Shown here in pieces: positions 13,937 through 24,832 of a DNA stretch of 64,000 nt (position 1 is the first letter of the stretch; every line of letters starts with the position of its first letter). The translations under genes and the position numbers were made by a program. A model generated the notes under the pieces. The model was not told where the DNA came from and ran no database searches. It saw only the letters and a list, made by a program, of their open reading frames with translations. Location: positions 3,658,001 through 3,722,000 of the forward strand of contig JAFBJZ010000772.1 of NCBI GenBank assembly GCA_016785225.1, written 5' to 3'. The DNA comes from Psettodes erumei. Taxonomy: Eukaryota > Chordata > Actinopteri > Pleuronectiformes > Psettodidae.

Positions 13937-14480
13937 CAGTGGCGTCAGAAAGTATTCAGAGCTCCTGTACTTTTTTGCTTTATTGGGTTATAGCCTTGAT
14001 TTAATTTTAAAAGGATGAAATTGCAATTTTTGGCCCTCAGTCTACATTTAATAACCCATAACAAAGTAAAGTTTTTCTAATTTTTTCGCTTTTATAAGAA
14101 AACAATTCTCTTCCAAAATACTGAATTCTCTTATTTACAAAATTATGCAAACCCTTTGTGTGGCAATTCACATTCACTGGACGTAGTTTAGAAAGGCACA
14201 AGTCTGTGTGAAGAAGATCCCACAGATTACACTACATTTCAAGACATAAACCAAGCCATTAAGTCCAAGGAACTCCCTGTAGATATGATTTTGACTTTTA
14301 TGACTTTCGTAGAGCTGGTTGTCAAGCCAACGTCAGTAAGCAGGGAAGATTGGTCAGACAGGTAACAAAGAACCCAACAGCTACTTGAACAGAGCTTCAG
14401 ATGCCCTCTGCCGAGATGAGAGAACCTGATGGAGGGATCAGCACCTCACTCATGCCTGATAGTGTTGTGCAACAGATGAA
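13937..14480 (+). mobile_element. Tc1-like transposon, 5' half, decayed
   Basis: A TA dinucleotide is followed by a Tc1-type terminal repeat (cagtggcgtcagaaagtatt), then the usual AT-rich leader ('gggttatagcc', 'ataacccataacaaag', 'caaaccctttgtgtggcaa', 'aaaggcacaagtctgtgtga', 'gatcccacag'). Next comes the transposase N-terminal region: 'aaaccaagccattaagtcca' gives (I)SKELPVD, with the start ATG changed to ATT. Further on, 'ggtcagacaggtaacaaaga' and 'gaacagagcttcagatgccc' match the paired-type DNA-binding part. Stops and indels break the frame, and the catalytic half is missing. Not functional. Confidence 0.85.
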
Positions 14481-14824
14481 TTTAGACATACATCTGGAAT
14501 CTGATTATTAGTTTGATCCAAGCCACAGTTACAGTCTATCTCTGTGAGACTGTTGCTATGCTTTTCAGGTATTCTCACCCCTTTTACTACCCAGAAGAGG
14601 TTAGGTGTTAACTTATGAAACAACTGGTCCCCAAATAGTTATTTCCCACAGGGTGATGATTATTTCATTTCAGCTTTGTAACCTCCTGGATTGTCCAATC
14701 CTCTTACACTTGTTCAAGCTTTCCCCCACTCCAGCAGGACAGTCTGTATAATGTGATTTTCATATAAATTAAGTCCTAGAGCAAGATGAAAAATGAGAGG
14801 AGAAATAATGAAAAATGAGTGGAG

Positions 14825-15088
14825 AAACAGAAAGACAATGCCCTACATCCACAGGGCATGAGGAGTCACTGAATAGGTTGATGAACAGGATCATATACTC
14901 GCCTTTTTTGTCACCACATCTCAGCCCTGTTAAACACCTATGGGAGATTTTTGACTGATGTGTTAGACAGCACTCTCCACCAATATCATCACCTATCTGT
15001 ACATGCAACACACTGTAATTATTCCACATAAGGGTAAAGAACGATATATTTGATTTAGGTGTCCCAGTACTTTTGAAGCTATACTTAG
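14825..15088 (+). mobile_element. Tc1-like transposon, 3' end with transposase C-terminus, decayed
   Basis: The sequence 'gacaatgccctacatccaca' followed by 'gggcatgaggagtcactgaa' corresponds to the DDE-transposase segment starting at the QDNAP aspartate motif. 'aaacacctatgggagatttt' gives HLWEIF, the conserved C-terminal motif with the last acidic residue, and 'gttagacagcactctccacc' gives VRQHSP. At least one frameshift and several stops interrupt it. A terminal-repeat-like end (gtgtcccagtacttttgaag) follows at 15060-15079. It differs from the terminal repeat at 13937, so this is probably a separate subfamily from the neighbouring 5' half, inserted in the same orientation. Confidence 0.8.
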
Positions 15089-15918
15089 ACACCTGCTGTC
15101 TGCTGTGATCTGCTCCACTATTTCAGTTGTATGTTCTTGCATTTTGTTTTATTTGCAAGCACAGATTATTATTTGTGGATGGTAGCCTGGTGCAGACTAT
15201 TGTAGAGCTTTTAATGCCAGTGTATGATAGTCAAGTGATGAACAAGACATTGTAATAATGTAATACAGGTGGGGCCTATACAACATTACTAACAATCATT
15301 GTTTTTATATAGATACATATAAAAAAAAAACCAAATAGATTCATTTTGTTGTTTTGTTTGTCATGTGACAAGCATAGCACAGAAAATCCACCAGTAATTG
15401 AAAGTGCAGAGATGCATCGTAAACCTTCTATTTAAGTATATTAGCCTGTATATTTAACAGTTGAAATTTCACAGGTAGTGTAAAGTATTTTTAGTCAGAT
15501 TTTCACAGAGATTTCAGTAATTAAATTAAACATTTAAAGAAGACCTGAAAATAATGAATCTTGACTGAAAGCTACTCACAACATCATGAGAAATGGATAA
15601 AAAATATGTCTCTGTTGGATCTCCATGGGTTTCATCTGTCCCTGTTTCTTATTTGTAATCCATCTCTTGTTAATTAAAGACTGACAATCCTTGATTGAGC
15701 ATGAAGTAAATATACCCACATACACATACAACTGCCATGGCCTACAATGCCATGGCATCTAAAAAGGAACGTGTGGTGATTTATAAGGCTAATGTAATTT
15801 ACTCATTGTTTTCTGCAGACATTTTATGAGATTCTGTGACTTAGAAAACTGTGCACTAGACACTGCAGACACTTTAGTGCACATCATGACCCATTTCCTG
15901 CATTTAAAATCCTAATCT

Positions 15919-15953
15919 ATTCTGTAGAATATCCAAGTGATATTCTACAGAAT
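15919..15953. repeat. Perfect inverted repeat, 15-bp arms, 5-nt loop
   Basis: Left arm ATTCTGTAGAATATC (15919-15933), loop CAAGT, right arm its exact reverse complement (15939-15953). No surrounding gene explains it. It could be a relic of a palindromic MITE or simply a template-switch event. Confidence 0.9.
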
Positions 15954-16375
15954 CTAATTGATATGCTTTTTAAAGTTTCATATATGGGCCGTCAAAAAAC
16001 TCAAGTATACTAGGATTGTTCTGTCAGTTAAAGCCAGTACCCAGCAAGCCACCCACACTCGCATCATTCCTCCCTTAATTCTCACTCTCTCCCTGCTCTG
16101 TGTTAGACAGATGCATCAGTGGGACAATAATGGAGTGCGGAGGCATATGAGTGAGTCCTGAGATGACAGAGAGCCTGGCATCCCCAAATCCCCCTCTGCT
16201 GCACCATGGCTCTTTGTCACGGTATAATCCTTCCTCACTTGCTGAGAGGCCAGGAAGGAAGCTCAGAGAGACGAAGAGGCAAAATGAAAACATATTCTAA
16301 AAAAAATACATATTTAAGAGATCTATAGTTATACCTGATCGGCAAGTGGCAGAGTTAAAAGATGAATACAGAATG

Positions 16376-16406
16376 GCATAGCTCACCTAAAGTAGGTGAG
16401 CTATGC
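16376..16406. repeat. Perfect inverted repeat, 14-bp arms, 3-nt loop
   Basis: Left arm GCATAGCTCACCTA (16376-16389), loop AAG, right arm its exact reverse complement (16393-16406). Too short for a pre-miRNA. No terminator role is expected in this setting. Confidence 0.9.
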
Positions 16407-18425
16407 TTCAATGCAGTCACTAAATAAAAACAGCTCAAAGGAAAGGGTATGACTCAGCTGCATAGGCAATTAGGAGAAGGTGCAATTCTTAGACAGAAAC
16501 CAAATTAAAGAAAGGCATTTAGACACTGCATTTGAGGTGGAGAGAGAGCAAGGGACAACACGAAATGAGAGTGAGCTAGTGGCGGTTGTGTGCGGGTAGT
16601 AGAATAGCAAGAGAGAGGAAAATGAAAATAAGAAAGAGTGGAAGACTAAGGCAATTAGCTTATTTGAGTTGACAGAGCCGAACCAGAGTGTTTGGAAGTG
16701 ATAAGGTCGTGAATGTGCGACACAGGCAGAAGGCTAAACAACTACATCTTCTCATCCCCCCTATTAATACCACTGACACACCACTGAACACTCTGGGTTT
16801 CAACTTAGTCATTTCTAAGCAAATAACACAAACACACACACACACACTGGCCTGGAGCACATTTACTGGTGCTAATGGTCTGCGTAATTCAAACACAACA
16901 GAATTAGTGTTGGAATAAAAACACATTTATGCCCCCCATGTTTACCAGCAGTTTGTTTCCAAGCTGATAGTTTGAATTTGTGAGAGTGATTTGGAGGGTA
17001 ATCTTCTCTGTATTAAGATAAATACTTCTCCTAAGAACCCATAATTATCCCCTATACAGTATAAAACCTGCGCTAAGACTTGTAACCTCTCATTCATGCT
17101 TTTTCTGTGCTGTGAACAAACTGGGCTTCTGTGTGTAGTAACTTACACAATGTGCATAATTTCCATTCATCATGCTTTAATTCCCTGACGGACTCTGTGA
17201 TTGACTGTCTGTATCGGCTGACTGAAAGAACATACAGAGGCCAACAAATTTAAACAAACACACTCTGACACAGACACAAAGAGATGTGCTATACTTGGTT
17301 CAGATACAGTACTTCATATCATATTCTGAGCACTAAATTGTTCATAGCCTAATTTTTAACACAATCTGCTGTCAAGGCAGCGCATGGACACAGCTAACTT
17401 AATGAAATAGCTTGTGGGTCAGGGATTGTATAGTTCCCCACAGCTGCATTAAACAAACCTGCTAAAAGCAGCAAATTACAGTATTAATAAAGCAAAGCTC
17501 AGATTTATCACTACATTTTTTTCCCTCTGAAAATATTTTCTTGTTTTATCCTGCCTTTAAAAGATAAAGGACTGCCAGTCATATAATCCAGGTAAGAAGT
17601 TAGTGGCTCTTCAATCATGTTTTTATGGACTTTCATACATTGCTCGTGAAGGAAAATGGTGTGAAAGTCGTAGTACAGGTCTGTCTGTAAAAAGCTTGTT
17701 GAAGTACATGTTGGCATCAAGGAGAAGCCTGCAGGTACTTGCATTTTATTTTTCTCATTGTGCTAATTAATCATGGCTCATGTTTATTGCTAATGTAAAT
17801 GCATCACTTCTTCCATCATGAAAATAAATCTATCCAATTTGTATAAGGGATATAATTCCTTCTTTGGGAGACTCTTATCGTTAATCAGTGAATAGCAACT
17901 TAACACAGGCAAATTAAATCAATCAAAAATTAATGAATTTGCATGTTTGATAAAGATGGCAGTGAGTATTGCATAACGCAGTGTTGTAACAATTAATTGA
18001 AAAATGTGGAAATGTGTGCTTCACAAGCCATTATAATGCAAGTATTGGTAAATTTTCCTGGTTCATTAAATTGGTTTTAATGTGAACGGTGGCTGATATT
18101 TCTTTCAGGAAGCCTTCAGTTGACCTACTTAAAGATGGTGCAATCTATTATAGGTGGAATTTGAAATGTTTTGTGTGCCATTTGGTCTCTTTGCTTTGTT
18201 TGCAACACACCATTTAGGTCTGGCAGAGGAGTGAAACAATGCAAGAATTGTTATTGCAGTTATTAAATCGACCAGGTTTAAGAGATGAGAATGACCTCCC
18301 TCTGTAGGCAAACTGTGACCCATTTATGTTATTACATGGCAAATGCTTTCTCTTCTTACCTTTCTCCATGGTGATAGTGAGGAGTAAGATGTGTGAAATG
18401 ATGAAGGTTTTTAGGTTTTGTGCAG

Positions 18426-18461
18426 GACTTAAGTATTGTATATTGACTTAAGTATTGTATA
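18426..18461 (+). repeat. Short tandem duplication, 19-bp period
   Basis: The 17-mer gacttaagtattgtata occurs twice, separated by two bases. Confidence 0.9.
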
Positions 18462-18983
18462 AGGCAGAGTTTTACACTTCGCTTCCTTAAATCAACTGCT
18501 GTGCATCAGTGCACTATCATCACAGCTCAACTTTCTACTATTTGCAAACCAGTGTAAATGATTACATTTTCCCTCTTTTTCATATCATTCTCTATCTACC
18601 ACAGCATGAACTCAACACATACCAGCCAGTGAATAGGCCCATTGAGGTTGATTGGAGTGGGTTTCTAACCAAGGTCCTCAAAGTAAATATGAATACAGTA
18701 CATTCTGTCAGGGTCACAGTAAGTTCCTTATTCACACAGCTCCATGTCTACCACAATTTCCTCCGCAGCCAATCACCAACATGCTGGAATCCAGGGAAAC
18801 CATAGCAACAATGAGACCTTGGACGTTATTGGCAGGGTCAATGGAATGAAAGAGAAGACACGGAAATCAAGTTTAAAGAAAAAAACAACAACTGAATCTA
18901 TGCAAGTGCCAGAACTGCCACTGTGCTGTGAAGATTTGACAGAGAGTCTGTTGATGCAGACTCAGAAAGCACAGTTTAAATGT

Positions 18984-19275
18984 TAGCCTCAAGGCTCCCT
19001 TCATTGTCCCTATCCTGTAGTCTTCAGTGTCTTTCCTCAATTGCTACTCCCCTGTTGCACACGCACCAATCATCAATTTTGAAACACATCATCAAGTTCA
19101 CTGATGACACAACAGTAGTGGGTCTCATCAGCAGGAAAGAGGAGTCAGCATACAGAGAGGAGGTACAATGACTAATGGACTGGTGAAGAGTCAACATCTT
19201 ACTTCTGAACATTGGCAAAACAAAAATAGTTCCATGATAATCTTGTATAAAGTACTGGGTCACAGTTTAAACAGG
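18984..19275 (+). mobile_element. L2-like LINE reverse-transcriptase remnant
   Basis: Translation at 19089-19171 gives IIKFTDDTTVVGLIS followed by ESAYREEVQ. This is the fish L2/CR1-group reverse-transcriptase box around the catalytic F(A/T)DD motif, with Ala changed to Thr, and the downstream AYREEV block. Weaker similarity continues as 'actggtgaagagtcaacatc' and on to about 19275, and may extend further. Stops follow almost at once, so this is a dead fragment. Confidence 0.8.
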
Positions 19276-22200
19276 AAAAAGGAACACTGACTTGGCATAA
19301 TTACATGAACATCTGTCATATTTAATACATCTCATCCACCACTAGCACTATTGAAGTGATTTGGCACCTTCGGACTTCTCCGTGTTAACCAGGATGAAAA
19401 TGGAGCTCAGTTGCCATTTTGACTGTGTTGATGATGTCACTGCTGCTGTGGAATACAAGATCTAAGACGCCAACTTCTACAAAGGACTGCATGACCTCCA
19501 CAACTGCTGCAGGAAGTGTATAAATATAGGAGGAGACTATGTCAAAAAATAAATGTTCTATGTTTTCTAAAACTGATTCCTCTTACCTTAGGCCATTAAC
19601 TTATCAATCATCCCTCATAGTGTATCCACTTCCTATTCAAGCATGCAGCATCCGGTGTAGTCTGTTTTTGATTCTCCATAAATGTTTCTTATTGCATTAT
19701 TACTACTGTTATGCTGTTGTTCCTATTTGCCTGCCAGCATTTATTTGTGTATGATTCTTGCTTTATCCTCCTCAGCAGTAAATTCCAGAGTTTAAAATAA
19801 CAGACCTGTGGTTGTCACCGCTATTCAGGACACACTCTTTTCCTCTCTCACACACAGCACAGGAGGTAGAGAGTGACAAACAGACTATGTAAAAGAAAGT
19901 GAGAGAGAAACCTCCAGGAACAACATCCAGCTGCCAGCCCTTATCCAGAACTGCACTGGTCCAAATAGAACACACTGATCTACATTATGAAGACACTGAC
20001 ATATACAGTACAGTACAGATAGTTTTAAGGAAGTACAATGTCATTTACATGTTTTGCAATAAGTATTTTATATCAAGTTTTTGCTTTTTATTCATGCATT
20101 TGCTTTGCATGTTTATGTTTTTGTTCATTTGTCTAGTTTGTCTTCCTATTTCAAAAAAGTGAGGTCAGTCTCATACCTTCTCCAGCTTGTGACACGATTT
20201 GTTTATACTCTCAAAGGAGAAATATGCTGACAACATAATTTTTTGAGAAGATGGTCACTCACCTGGTGGACACAGCCATGTGGCGATATTAGAAATGAGC
20301 AATCTCCCCTCGTTTATCTGAGCTGTGATTCTAAAAATATTAACACCTGTTTGTCCTTCCATCTTCCTTTCTTTGACTGTTCTCAAACTTAATGTGGATG
20401 TAGTATTTTATCAGTTTGTGTGAATGTTGATTTAGATGTGTGTGAAAGTAGCATTCACCTCTTCTCTGCCATTAATCTTGTGCCTTTGTTGCCTTCTTTT
20501 GCCTTGACCCAAAACCATCTCGTCTGACTGAAAACATGCATTGCACAGATAGTTTTCAGGCTTTGATTCAAGCTTAATAATGTCTTTAAAAATGACTTTT
20601 TTCAGTTTGATCAAATCCCACTGTTCTTGTAAAACAAATCCATTTGTTTACCTTTTTCATTTTATGTTTATGAGAGGGACATTTTATAACATGACAAGCA
20701 AACATTATTTAATCATCCTCAATCTTGTCATAAAACTTTCATTGATTTCGTTATAGAAGTTAAGACATTTAAGAGTGTGTGTGTGCATAGGCTGAGATCA
20801 GGCCAACAGTATGGTAAAAGAGTGCAGTCAGGTGCAGGCTGACTAATCAAGCGTTGAGAGAGGGATGGGAATTGAGTCTGGGCCATATCTCAATTCTAAG
20901 AGGACCATGGATCATTTCTTACAATCCCTTTGTGGGCACAAAAAGGCATCACTCAGTGGAGAAACTGTGACTGAATTGCTGTGGCCTGCCACCTGGCCAA
21001 CACCTTTTTACTGCTGGAGACTTCATTAACAGATAGGGATCTTGAGGCTCAAGGACTTGTTCCCAACAAACCCTTAACCTCATGGAACACAAGCCATAGA
21101 GCTTCATACCAGCCCCTGTTGTCTCTCTGCAGATCGTATCAATCTAGAGTGAGACAAACTATATAGGGGGGGCTTAGCCATTATTTTCACCTATTTCATC
21201 CCCTGCCATAATGGATAACATGAGCCTCTGACACCCTACTTACTTCAAAAAGATGCATCAGGCCTTTGGCTGAAGCTTTGTCAGTAACCCATTTGCTGAA
21301 AATCAATCCCAAAAAAAAAAAAAAACATTTTGTGAGCATGCTCCAAAAGACTATGCAAATCTTTGACAGTTGCTGTGCCAAACAGAGAGCAGGAGAATGA
21401 GAATGATGGAGATGTGAAGAGAGTAATAGGCTTCCTTAAAGCACACCCCATCCATGCTATGGGGGGAGGGGGCATTCAATGATTTTAAGTCAATTAGGAA
21501 GTGATAAAGAGGGTGGAGACAGAGAAAGGGAGACGGCAGCAGTTATGACAAGACACATTCACAGCTCATTTGCAACAAGGCAACATACCAAATTCAAGGC
21601 ATGTAACTGACTCAGCTGATGAGGATAAGACAGCAGCCACCCCTGAGAAAAGATTTATATTAACTCTACTGATATTGTCAGGGAAGCACTATTGTCTGGG
21701 CCTTTGTTTTCAGCATTTAACACAATGGCTATTCCACTCCAGCCCTCAGCCACTTCACCCTTGACACTAGCGCAGCAAACCTAAATTGACTGAATGGTTG
21801 ATAGCATTATGGTAATTCCAGACCTGCCTCTCCTTTCGCTGTTAACACTGGAGAGGAGAATGAGGACTAAAGAAAAAAGGAAGTAGTGAGGGTTTTTTTT
21901 TGTATATGTGTCTGGTTATCAGGCACAGTAAAGGGTTTACAAACAGCCAACATCCTCTTATGAAGCCCCTGGCAAGGCCAGAGCCACGCTGTGCTAGGGA
22001 AATAATAAGAGTCTGCTCTTTATCAACCCACACATACTGCAACAACCAAGAGCAGTCTGTTTTGTCAAAGCAAAGAGCAAGCATAGCATTAGACTGAATA
22101 TTCAGCAAAGTATTGCACTCCTATTTTCTTAAAGAAAATGAAGAAACACTTGAAATAGTCTGAGGACTCTCATCTGCTTGCTGACGCCCACCTGTGCTCA

Positions 22201-22951
22201 CACACTGCCAGGTGTGCTGGCAGACAACACAAGCACTTATCCATCCATCCATTCAGAGCAAAGGAAACCTCCACAATAGAAATATCATTAGAGGTATTTC
22301 CTTAATGCCTGCAATATGTTATATGCCTTAATTTGTTTACATTGGATGTACAGTATGTTCCGATTAAACAACGCATATATTTTAAAAACTAAAACAAACT
22401 CCTCAGAGAACTGACTCCCACTCAACCTGTTTTCCAGACTGTTATGTAATTGCTGCCCTTGTTTTGTTTTACTGCACCAGAGGAGTACCTACTGTAATGC
22501 AGTCATCCTATTGTGAATATCAGAGAAAACATGCATGCACAATATACATATGGTATCATGATGCCAGTCAGTGTCACAGAGCACATTAGTATTTGTCTCT
22601 TGATGGTATAGGAAGGCTGGACAGGAAGCTTTAAATGAAGCCTTGGTGTTCCTGTCATCTCGCCATAATTATCACAGGGGTCATATTTTAATTTTGTCTT
22701 TATCCCCAGATCTCAGCAGGAGCAGTATTGTATTGCAACCTTTTAAATTGTGAGTAATCTACAGTGTTCAATGGCATTTGTCAAAATCTGTAGAAAATAC
22801 AGATGACTGGTGGGTCGTTGTATGAAGTCATAAGTAACATGTTTCAGTCACCACTGAAAATAAGTACACCTATTTATGGTATCTGACCTTTTAACTGCAT
22901 GATGTCAAGATAATTCAGATTGTTCAGAAAAGCACTGAGGCAAAAAGCATC

Positions 22952-22953
<2 letters not shown>
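19276..22953. other. Non-coding region, no gene recognised
   Basis: Sequence to about 19520 may be the eroded continuation of the L2-like element. The rest is AT-rich with an A15 run near 21310 and a T-run near 21893. No gene or RNA recognised. Confidence 0.5.

Positions 22954-22954
<1 letters not shown>

Positions 22955-23042
<88 letters not shown>
22955..23042. repeat. Long (AT)n tract, about 44 units
   Basis: An uninterrupted AT dinucleotide array of about 88 bp, self-complementary and able to form cruciform DNA. It is the longest perfect simple repeat in the window. The ORF of IY repeats across it is an artefact. Confidence 0.95.
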
Positions 23043-23044
<2 letters not shown>

Positions 23045-24832
23045 AAATATATATAAGTTGTTTGGTGATATATTTAGATTGCATTATATAAGTACTTGAT
23101 TTGCTGAAATAGACTGTGTTGTACCTCATATAATGATGAAACACTCACAGCTGTTATAAATATGCCTTGTTATAAAACACAATATATAGTTGGGTTTTTT
23201 CACTTGAGAAATGTCAGATTGAAATAGGCACTAAAACCTGCAGTTGTGCATATAAGGAAAAGAAACCCACAAACTGTAGAACTGTGGGATACATGTATTT
23301 TTTCCCCTTCACAGTCACTGAGAACTCAATGTTAAGAACTAAGCTGAGGCATCAAAGACCAACAGCCTATCTGACCTGCATAGAGCCCCACTGTGGGGTA
23401 TAATGCAGCATTGTACACCAGTTACTTAAAGACCCATTCATGCAGACACTAAGTAAATGCATAGGACCGTAAGATGGGGGGTTTGGGGTAGAATACGATT
23501 CACAATACTGCCTCCAGCCTTTACGATTAAACAACTTATACACATATGGAAATATATTCAGAGAGAAGAAAAAAAACATCAGATGAAAATGTTTCTGATT
23601 AGAGAAATACAAACCAAAGGTTGTTATTTTTATTTTTCATAGCCTCCTTTGTCTCTCCATAAAAATAGTGTTGCTCAAAATAAATTGTTAAAAGAAAAAG
23701 AAAAACGAAGTCATGTTTCAATGTAGTCCATGGAAAAGCCCCAGTATCAGACATTCATTTTGTTTCACTTCAATCCTCAGTTTTTCTTCTTCTTTAAAAG
23801 CAGAACAGTCAGCAAAGCACTGTATCACTGCACCACGTCTGTTCCTTTGAAAAATTAGCATCGGAATGAGCCCTTGCAGAGACAAGTCAGGCAAATGCTG
23901 TAATGCATTACTAAATTAGCCCTAAACACTACACAAGCCATTAAGAAGCATGTCAAAACCTAAGGGAAAAGAAATAATACAAAATGCAACTAATAACAGA
24001 ACAAAGTATTTGCAACAGTTGTTATTAGCCTGCACTTCATCTTTGCCAGTTGAACCAGTGGGGAATCATGTGCACACTAAATAAACATGTCTAGGTTACG
24101 CTACAACTAAGAAGCACTGCCACTGTCAAATAAATGCAGCTTAGCTCCAGAGAACAGAGGGTTAATCCTTAGCTGCAGAAAGTCACTGCAGTCCAAACGC
24201 ATTTGGCTGATAGCTACTGAACAGCACATTCTATCCGTGCCATTATGCTGCTATCCTTGGACAAATATTTCTATCTATCTAGATTTTGCTCATGTGTCTT
24301 CTTGTGTCTTAAGTCAGGAGATACCATTTTATTGCATATTATATTTGGCACAGTACAAACTGGAGCTTACATTTGGGGCTGTATTTAGAAACTGTTGCCT
24401 GTATAAAGAGATTTTTTTTTTACTCCATCCTAAATATGGTCAAAAACAAACAAAATGCCTCTTCTCTCAAAGATAGTACCACCTTCCATTATCAATCACA
24501 AAAGCAACTCATCATCTTTGTCTTTTTTAAATAGAAGTCACCAGTTATTAGAAAATAGTTTCAAATTACTTTCTTTTCTAATATAATCTGCATGTCTCAC
24601 CACTGTCTGACATTAGTTTCATTAATATATATATATATATATGTATTTTTTCATATTTATATACTTATGTATAGGCATGTACAAGAAACAAAAAACTGTC
24701 TCTGTTTGCACTTCTGTACAAAAGAAAGTTACCGTTTTGTTCTTTGTGCATTCTATTGCATGGACTGGTGAGCAGAAAGGTGGAGAGGAGATGTTGGGGC
24801 AGAGTCAGAGATAGATCCATAGGGAGCATTAC
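23043..24832 (-). other. lrrc4 3' UTR and downstream flank
   Basis: AT-rich non-coding sequence past the lrrc4 stop. It contains a short (TA)n run at about 24625-24642 and several AU-rich stretches. No other gene is recognised. How much belongs to the lrrc4 3' UTR cannot be set from sequence alone. Confidence 0.5.
24328..24333 (-). terminator. Candidate poly(A) signal for lrrc4
   Basis: AATAAA on the minus strand lies 499 nt past the lrrc4 stop and is the first canonical hexamer I found there. A second lies at 23634-23629. No clear GU-rich downstream element follows the first, so the true 3' end may be further away. Confidence 0.3.

Larger units (their letters stand above)
15089..18983. other. 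Non-coding region with two perfect hairpins
   Basis: AT-rich sequence without a recognised gene. It contains perfect inverted repeats at 15919-15953 and 16376-16406 (separate entries), a GA-rich stretch at 16540-16630, a short (CA)n at about 16826-16846 and a 17-bp direct duplication at 18426-18461. Confidence 0.55.

Noticed and set aside
22905..23144. ORF with an Ile-Tyr repeat
   Set aside because: Direct translation of the (AT)n microsatellite.
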